From the NCBI GenBank assembly GCA_021820845.1, contig JAKADC010000007.1:37300-101299 (forward strand): a DNA stretch of 64,000 nt, read 5' to 3'. Below, one piece after another: positions 60,252 to 64,000 of the stretch; position 1 is the stretch's first letter, and each line of letters opens with the position of its first letter. Below the pieces are notes generated by a model that was given only the letters and a program-made list of their open reading frames with translations, was not told the origin of the DNA and did no database searches. The DNA comes from Pseudomonadota bacterium. Its GTDB lineage: Bacteria > Pseudomonadota > Gammaproteobacteria > Burkholderiales > Thiobacillaceae. The position numbers and the translations under genes are program-made.

Positions 60252-61618
60252 CGCTTGCCCGCCTGCCGCGCCACCAGCCACACGAGCAGCAGCACCGGCA
60301 CGCCGATCAGCGCGGTGCCGGTAAAGAAAGTCGCCCAGCCGTAGGCGTCGACGAATTCGCCTGAGAAACCCGCGATGAACTTGGGCAGCAGCAGCATCAC
60401 CGAGGTGAACAGCGCGTACTGCGTGGCCGAATACGCCTGGTTCACCAGCCCCGAGAGGTACGCCACGAAGGCGCTCGACGCGATCCCGGCGGAGAGGTTG
60501 TCGGCCGAGACGGTGAACACCAGCGCACCCATGTCGTGGCCGCGTCCGGCCAGCCAGACGAACAGCAGGTTGGTCGCCGCCGACAGCAGCGCGCCAAGGA
60601 AGAGCGTGCGCATCACGCCGAGCCGCAGCGTCAGAAGTCCGCCGAGCCCGGCGCCGGCGATGGTCATGATGACGCCGAACACCTTGGACACCGTGGCGAC
60701 TTCGTCCTTGGTGAAGCCCATCTCCTGGTAGAAGGGATTGCTCATCACGCCCATCACCACGTCCGAGATGCGATACAGCGCGATCAGCGCCAGCATCAGC
60801 ACCGCCTGCCATTTGTAGCGCTGGATGAAGTCGATGAAGGGCGACAGCACCGCGTCGTAGAACCACGCCACCGCATTGAGCGGCCCGTCCGACAATCCCA
60901 GGTGCGCGAATTTCTCGCGCGCGTGCAGTTCGCGATCGCTCGTCGCGGCGGATATCTTCTTCTCCGGCTCGCGGATCGTCAGCGTGGTGAGAATGCCGAC
61001 GACCATCAGTGCCGCCATCGCCGTGTACGCCACCTGCCAGGGATGGAAGTCGTAGGTCGCCGGGCTCGTGTCGACGCTCGCCGCGATCCACAGCGCGCCC
61101 GCGCCGGCGGTGATCATCGCGATGCGATAGCCGGCCTGGTAGGTCGCCGCCATCGCGCCCTGCTTCTCGACCTCGACCGCCTCGATGCGGTAGGCGTCGA
61201 GCGCGATGTCCTGCGTCGCCGAGGCGAAGGCCACCGTCAGCGCGAAGTAGACGGTGTGCATCAGGTTTGTCGCCGGATCGGTGTTCGCCATGCCGAACAG
61301 CGCGACGGCGATGCAGACCTGGGAGAGCAGCAGCCACGCCCGCCGCCTGCCCAGCACGCGCGTCAGCGGCGGCAGCGGCAGCCGGTCCACCAGCGGCGAC
61401 CACAGGAACTTGAAGCCGTACGCCAGGCCGACCCAGGAGAGATGGCCGATCGTCGCGCGCGCGATCCCGGCCTCCGACAGCCAGAACGACAGCGTGCCCA
61501 GCACCAGCAGGAGCGGCAGCCCGGCCGAGAAGCCGAGGAACAGCATGCCGACGACGCGCGGGTGGGTGTAGACCTTGAGGGCGTTGAGCCAGGGGTGGGG
61601 GGCGGATGAATCGGTCAT
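60248..61618 (-). CDS. AmpG-like muropeptide/MFS permease
   Basis: 456 residues from the ATG at 61618 (MTDSSAPHPW); upstream in-frame codons are not conserved. Twelve membrane helices of the MFS with the AmpG signatures LGFSAGLPLLLVLGTLSFWLSEAGI, WSPLVDRLPLP and FASATQDIALDAYRIE. AmpG imports anhydro-muropeptides for peptidoglycan recycling. Coupled to the TauE/SafE-type gene. Its promoter must lie in the AT-richer gap to 61798. Confidence 0.9.
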   Translation of the reverse strand: MTDSSAPHPWLNALKVYTHPRVVGMLFLGFSAGLPLLLVLGTLSFWLSEAGIARATIGHLSWVGLAYGFKFLWSPLVDRLPLPPLTRVLGRRRAWLLLSQVCIAVALFGMANTDPATNLMHTVYFALTVAFASATQDIALDAYRIEAVEVEKQGAMAATYQAGYRIAMITAGAGALWIAASVDTSPATYDFHPWQVAYTAMAALMVVGILTTLTIREPEKKISAATSDRELHAREKFAHLGLSDGPLNAVAWFYDAVLSPFIDFIQRYKWQAVLMLALIALYRISDVVMGVMSNPFYQEMGFTKDEVATVSKVFGVIMTIAGAGLGGLLTLRLGVMRTLFLGALLSAATNLLFVWLAGRGHDMGALVFTVSADNLSAGIASSAFVAYLSGLVNQAYSATQYALFTSVMLLLPKFIAGFSGEFVDAYGWATFFTGTALIGVPVLLLVWLVARQAGKR

Positions 61619-61798
61619 GAAACGGGGTTGCGCTCTCGGCGTGAAAGTTGTGGACACGGGTCGCAACGTGGATCGGGGCTATAGCATTGCTAATACCTTG
61701 TTAATGGCCACGTGCTCATAAGTTATTGATGCGGCTTGTTAAATTTGTAATTTCCAATAGGTCGTTGAACTGGAGGCCATTTTTGTTAAACAAGCTGT

Positions 61799-63526
61799 TT
61801 ACTCTGGCGGACTGCGCAGAAAATAACGTCGACTTTGCGCATGGCCTTCTGCACGGAGAAACGAATCATCTCCAGTCGACCAGGTTTTTAAATAACGCGA
61901 TGCCTCGACCTTCGCCGATTGGGATTCCCCCAAGCCGAGCAACTCTCGGCACTCCTGGGGCGATATCGAGCCGTGATCCCGCAAGTACGCCTTCACCATC
62001 TCTGCATAGCGGATCGGATGGAGCCCGCGGGTCTTGGTATAGGCTGCCTTGCCGAGCAGATCCTTGGCGACGCCTTTTGCCAAATGGAAGGTGGCAGCCG
62101 GCGTATGACCCCTGCGCTCCAGAATTCCCGTACTTTGCAACGTCAACTGATCCAGAATTTCCCGGGCTTGAGACGGTGAGCGCTGGAGCAGTCTCGCTGC
62201 CGCACTGCTGTCTATGAAGGCATTCTGGCGCAGATAGGCAAGTACCATCAGCCCTTCCAGGCCGAGTTCACGGCCTTCAGCACTCCAGCGCGCAACCAGA
62301 CGCGCCGTATTTTCATCATGGCCCTTGTCGTATACGTGCAGGGTCACACTATGGCCATCGCTTTCATAAAGCGGGATCGGTTTACCCAGCGACAGGCATA
62401 GCACAAAGATGCGGCGGCGGCCAATGCCGGATGATTCGACGAGTCCCAGTTTCAGGAAGGCATTCGCCAGCGCATTGTTCCGGCTCTTCGGTTCGTGGCG
62501 GAGAATGTTTTCGGGCGTGATGCCCGGCATGAACCCGCCGGGGCTGGTGATGACCAGTTCATCGGCAAGCTGGCGGATCAGCACCTTGCCAGGGTCGGAG
62601 TAGTCGCGGTGCGTCACCGCGTTGAGCACGGCCTCCCGCACCACGTCCAGGTGGTAGGCGGGAATGCGCAGCTTTTGCAGCCCCAGCGTCAGCTCCTGTT
62701 CCGGGTTGGCGGGGCTGGTGAATATCTGCTCGATGCGCTCCAGCGTGTGCAGCAGGCCGAAGCGGAGTTGGTCATTGCGGGCCACCTGCGTTTCGCCGGG
62801 CTGCCAGACATATTGCACCAGGTGCTGGGGGCACAGCCGCGACAAAACCGATTCCTTGCCAAACAGCAGCAGGCCGGTGTGGGTGATTTTGCCTTCCCGG
62901 ATAGCGCCCAAGGCCGAGAGAAAATCGGTATCGGACAAACGAGGAATGTCCGACTGTGGGCGTAGCCGTTCGGCGGTCTGCCGGCCGCGGGCGATTTCGA
63001 TGGGATCGAGATCCGTGAGGTTGACGCCGTGTGCGAAGGCGCCGCTCCAGTCCACTGCGGCGGTCTGGATGGCTTGCCTGCTGAAAGCGACCGGATCGAG
63101 CGACATGCAGCTTTTTCCCACGCGCTGTTTGAACAAGCCGCTGGCCGTCCCGTAGGGTTTTCTGTCCCCGGCTTCAATACGTATGCCGAGCAATTTTCCT
63201 GTTCCCTCGGGCACCGCCAACTCGAAAACCTCCACGGCCAGATTGGGGCTCGTGGCGTCGAAAATATCGCGCCGCCAGCGCTCCAGTTCATAGCCCCTGG
63301 CACCGTGAATCGCCCTGGCCCGGCCAACGTGCTTGTCGTCCACGCCGAACAGGACCACCCCACCCTGCGCATTGGCGAAGCACACGGCATATTCCACGGC
63401 CACTTTCAGATCGCTTTTCGGATTTGTCCAGGGCTTGAAATCGAGCACCTCGGATTCCAGCGCGTCGGCAGGTTCCCGATCGAGGCGATCCAGCAGGGCG
63501 AGCAGGTCGCTATCGGAAGGCACCAT
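61799..63526 (-). CDS. AlbA_2/Schlafen-type putative DNA-binding protein with HATPase_c_4 domain
   Basis: 575 residues. The N-terminal AlbA_2 domain (ESEVLDFKPW, then YAVCFANAQGGVVLFGVDD) is found in Schlafen-like and RecG-related proteins. A linker follows, then a GHKL-type ATPase (REAVLNAVTHRDY, LVITSPGGFMPG, NNALANAFLKLGLVESSGIG) and a C-terminal winged-helix-like part. Such proteins often accompany restriction-modification and phage-defence genes, sometimes labelled transcriptional regulator. The gene starts two bases after the upstream methyltransferase stop. GC looks lower than the chromosome average here. Confidence 0.85.
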   Translation of the reverse strand: MVPSDSDLLALLDRLDREPADALESEVLDFKPWTNPKSDLKVAVEYAVCFANAQGGVVLFGVDDKHVGRARAIHGARGYELERWRRDIFDATSPNLAVEVFELAVPEGTGKLLGIRIEAGDRKPYGTASGLFKQRVGKSCMSLDPVAFSRQAIQTAAVDWSGAFAHGVNLTDLDPIEIARGRQTAERLRPQSDIPRLSDTDFLSALGAIREGKITHTGLLLFGKESVLSRLCPQHLVQYVWQPGETQVARNDQLRFGLLHTLERIEQIFTSPANPEQELTLGLQKLRIPAYHLDVVREAVLNAVTHRDYSDPGKVLIRQLADELVITSPGGFMPGITPENILRHEPKSRNNALANAFLKLGLVESSGIGRRRIFVLCLSLGKPIPLYESDGHSVTLHVYDKGHDENTARLVARWSAEGRELGLEGLMVLAYLRQNAFIDSSAAARLLQRSPSQAREILDQLTLQSTGILERRGHTPAATFHLAKGVAKDLLGKAAYTKTRGLHPIRYAEMVKAYLRDHGSISPQECRELLGLGESQSAKVEASRYLKTWSTGDDSFLRAEGHAQSRRYFLRSPPE

Positions 63527-63528
63527 GG

Positions 63529-64000
63529 CTATGCGAGTCTTTCATGGCTGAGCGTCCCGGACCGGATACGCTCGAGGTAGCCCAGGATCAGGTCGCGCGT
63601 GCGGTAGCGCCCATGCGCCTTCGTGTCCTGCTCGCGCACGATGGGGAAGGTGGAGAGGACGTAGCCGGCGTCGTCTTCGGCGAGGCCATAGAGATGGAAG
63701 AACAGGGCATCAAGGCGGGCCATGCGCTGGGCACGGTCTTCCGAGTCCCAGGCGAAGGGCGGTTTCACGCTGCCGTCGGCTTCCACGTAGCCGAGATCGC
63801 GGGCGAAGGGGGCGAGGTCGTGCGCGGTGTAGCTGAGCGCCAGCACCTCGGCGCGGATGAAGTCGGCGATTTTCTGGTCGCCGATGGATTGCTCGAAGGT
63901 TTCCGGGGCGATGACGGGGAGCTGTTCCAGGATGAACAGGTTAATAGTTTGGCCTTGCAGCTTTTGTCGGAGAACAAAATCAAAGGCAAACGAGTTCAGG
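63529..64000 (-). CDS. C-terminal part of a large DNA methyltransferase / restriction-modification protein
   Basis: Partial: the reading frame is open to the window edge and its start lies to the right. About 157 residues are visible. LNSFAFDFVLRQKLQG and NLFILEQLPVIAPE are typical of the target-recognition end of Eco57I-like adenine methyltransferases, followed by ARLDALFFHLYGLAEDDAGYVL and FPIVREQDTKAHGRYRTRDL at the extreme C-terminus. The catalytic NPPY region and any nuclease domain are out of view. Coupled with the AlbA_2 gene. Confidence 0.8.
   Translation of the reverse strand, partial: LNSFAFDFVLRQKLQGQTINLFILEQLPVIAPETFEQSIGDQKIADFIRAEVLALSYTAHDLAPFARDLGYVEADGSVKPPFAWDSEDRAQRMARLDALFFHLYGLAEDDAGYVLSTFPIVREQDTKAHGRYRTRDLILGYLERIRSGTLSHERLA

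Overview
The window looks like chromosomal DNA of a betaproteobacterium, most likely a sulfur-oxidising Thiobacillus-type organism. GC content is high, and the gene sets are typical of that group: pilMNOPQ-aroK, ubiE-ubiJ-ubiB, phoB-phoR, TorF porin-glnK-amtB, and MetA-type homoserine acyltransferase. A fused ATP-sulfurylase-like/APS kinase has the same degenerate sulfurylase motifs I recall from a Thiobacillus denitrificans enzyme. The genus is an inference from gene content and order; no rRNA is present. I saw no tRNA, insertion sequence, integrase or CRISPR array.

Layout. 1-4.2 kb: end of the type IV pilus operon (pilM'-N-O-P-Q), then a strong terminator. 4.3-7.6 kb: aroK, a DHH phosphoesterase and the sulfurylase-like/APS kinase fusion. 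7.6-11.9 kb (minus): ubiE-ubiJ-ubiB and a sodium:solute symporter. 12-14.1 kb: phoB-phoR behind a three-unit Pho box. 14.2-20.6 kb (minus): HIT protein, a 1257-residue FAD/Fe-S oxidoreductase, a DUF808 membrane protein and nadA. 20.7-24.2 kb: hda, thioredoxin, a small unknown gene and msrP-msrQ. 24.2-27.6 kb: a histone-H1-like Lys/Ala/Pro repeat protein, lysA-lptM, cyaY and a MarR regulator with a cysteine-bearing tail. 27.6-31.6 kb: argH, a LytS/LytTR (AlgZ/AlgR-like) pair, a candidate structured RNA ending in a clear terminator, and a Nudix hydrolase. 31.6-38.6 kb: metH, rhodanese, a VIT/CCC1-type transporter, comM and ubiK. 38.7-41.6 kb: torF-like porin, glnK and amtB, with two NtrC-type sites, a sigma-54 promoter and a perfect terminator. 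41.6-51.1 kb (minus): coiled-coil membrane protein, MsbA-like exporter, patatin lipoprotein, FUSC protein, PEBP protein, P-type H+-ATPase, UspA and a YajG-like lipoprotein. 51.3-59.5 kb (plus): voltage-sensor K+ channel with an RCK domain, a second RCK protein, a P-loop protein, metA, an MlaE/MlaF/MlaD/PqiC-like lipid transport set and a DUF4426 protein. 59.6-61.6 kb (minus): TauE/SafE-type membrane protein and AmpG-like permease. 61.8-64 kb (minus): after an AT-richer gap, an AlbA_2/HATPase protein and the C-terminus of a large DNA methyltransferase, which looks like the edge of a defence or accessory island.

Functional threads. Sulfur metabolism recurs (APS kinase, msrPQ, rhodanese, metA, metH, thioredoxin). 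Ubiquinone assembly is split between ubiEJB and ubiK. Phosphate and nitrogen control are both readable in the DNA upstream of phoB and of the ammonium operon. Many neighbours are translationally coupled by 4-base ATGA/GTGA overlaps. The items most worth following up are the structured RNA before the Nudix gene, the methyltransferase/AlbA pair at the right edge, the DHH phosphoesterase beside a sulfurylase-dead APS kinase, the cysteine-tailed MarR protein and the nitrogen-control region.
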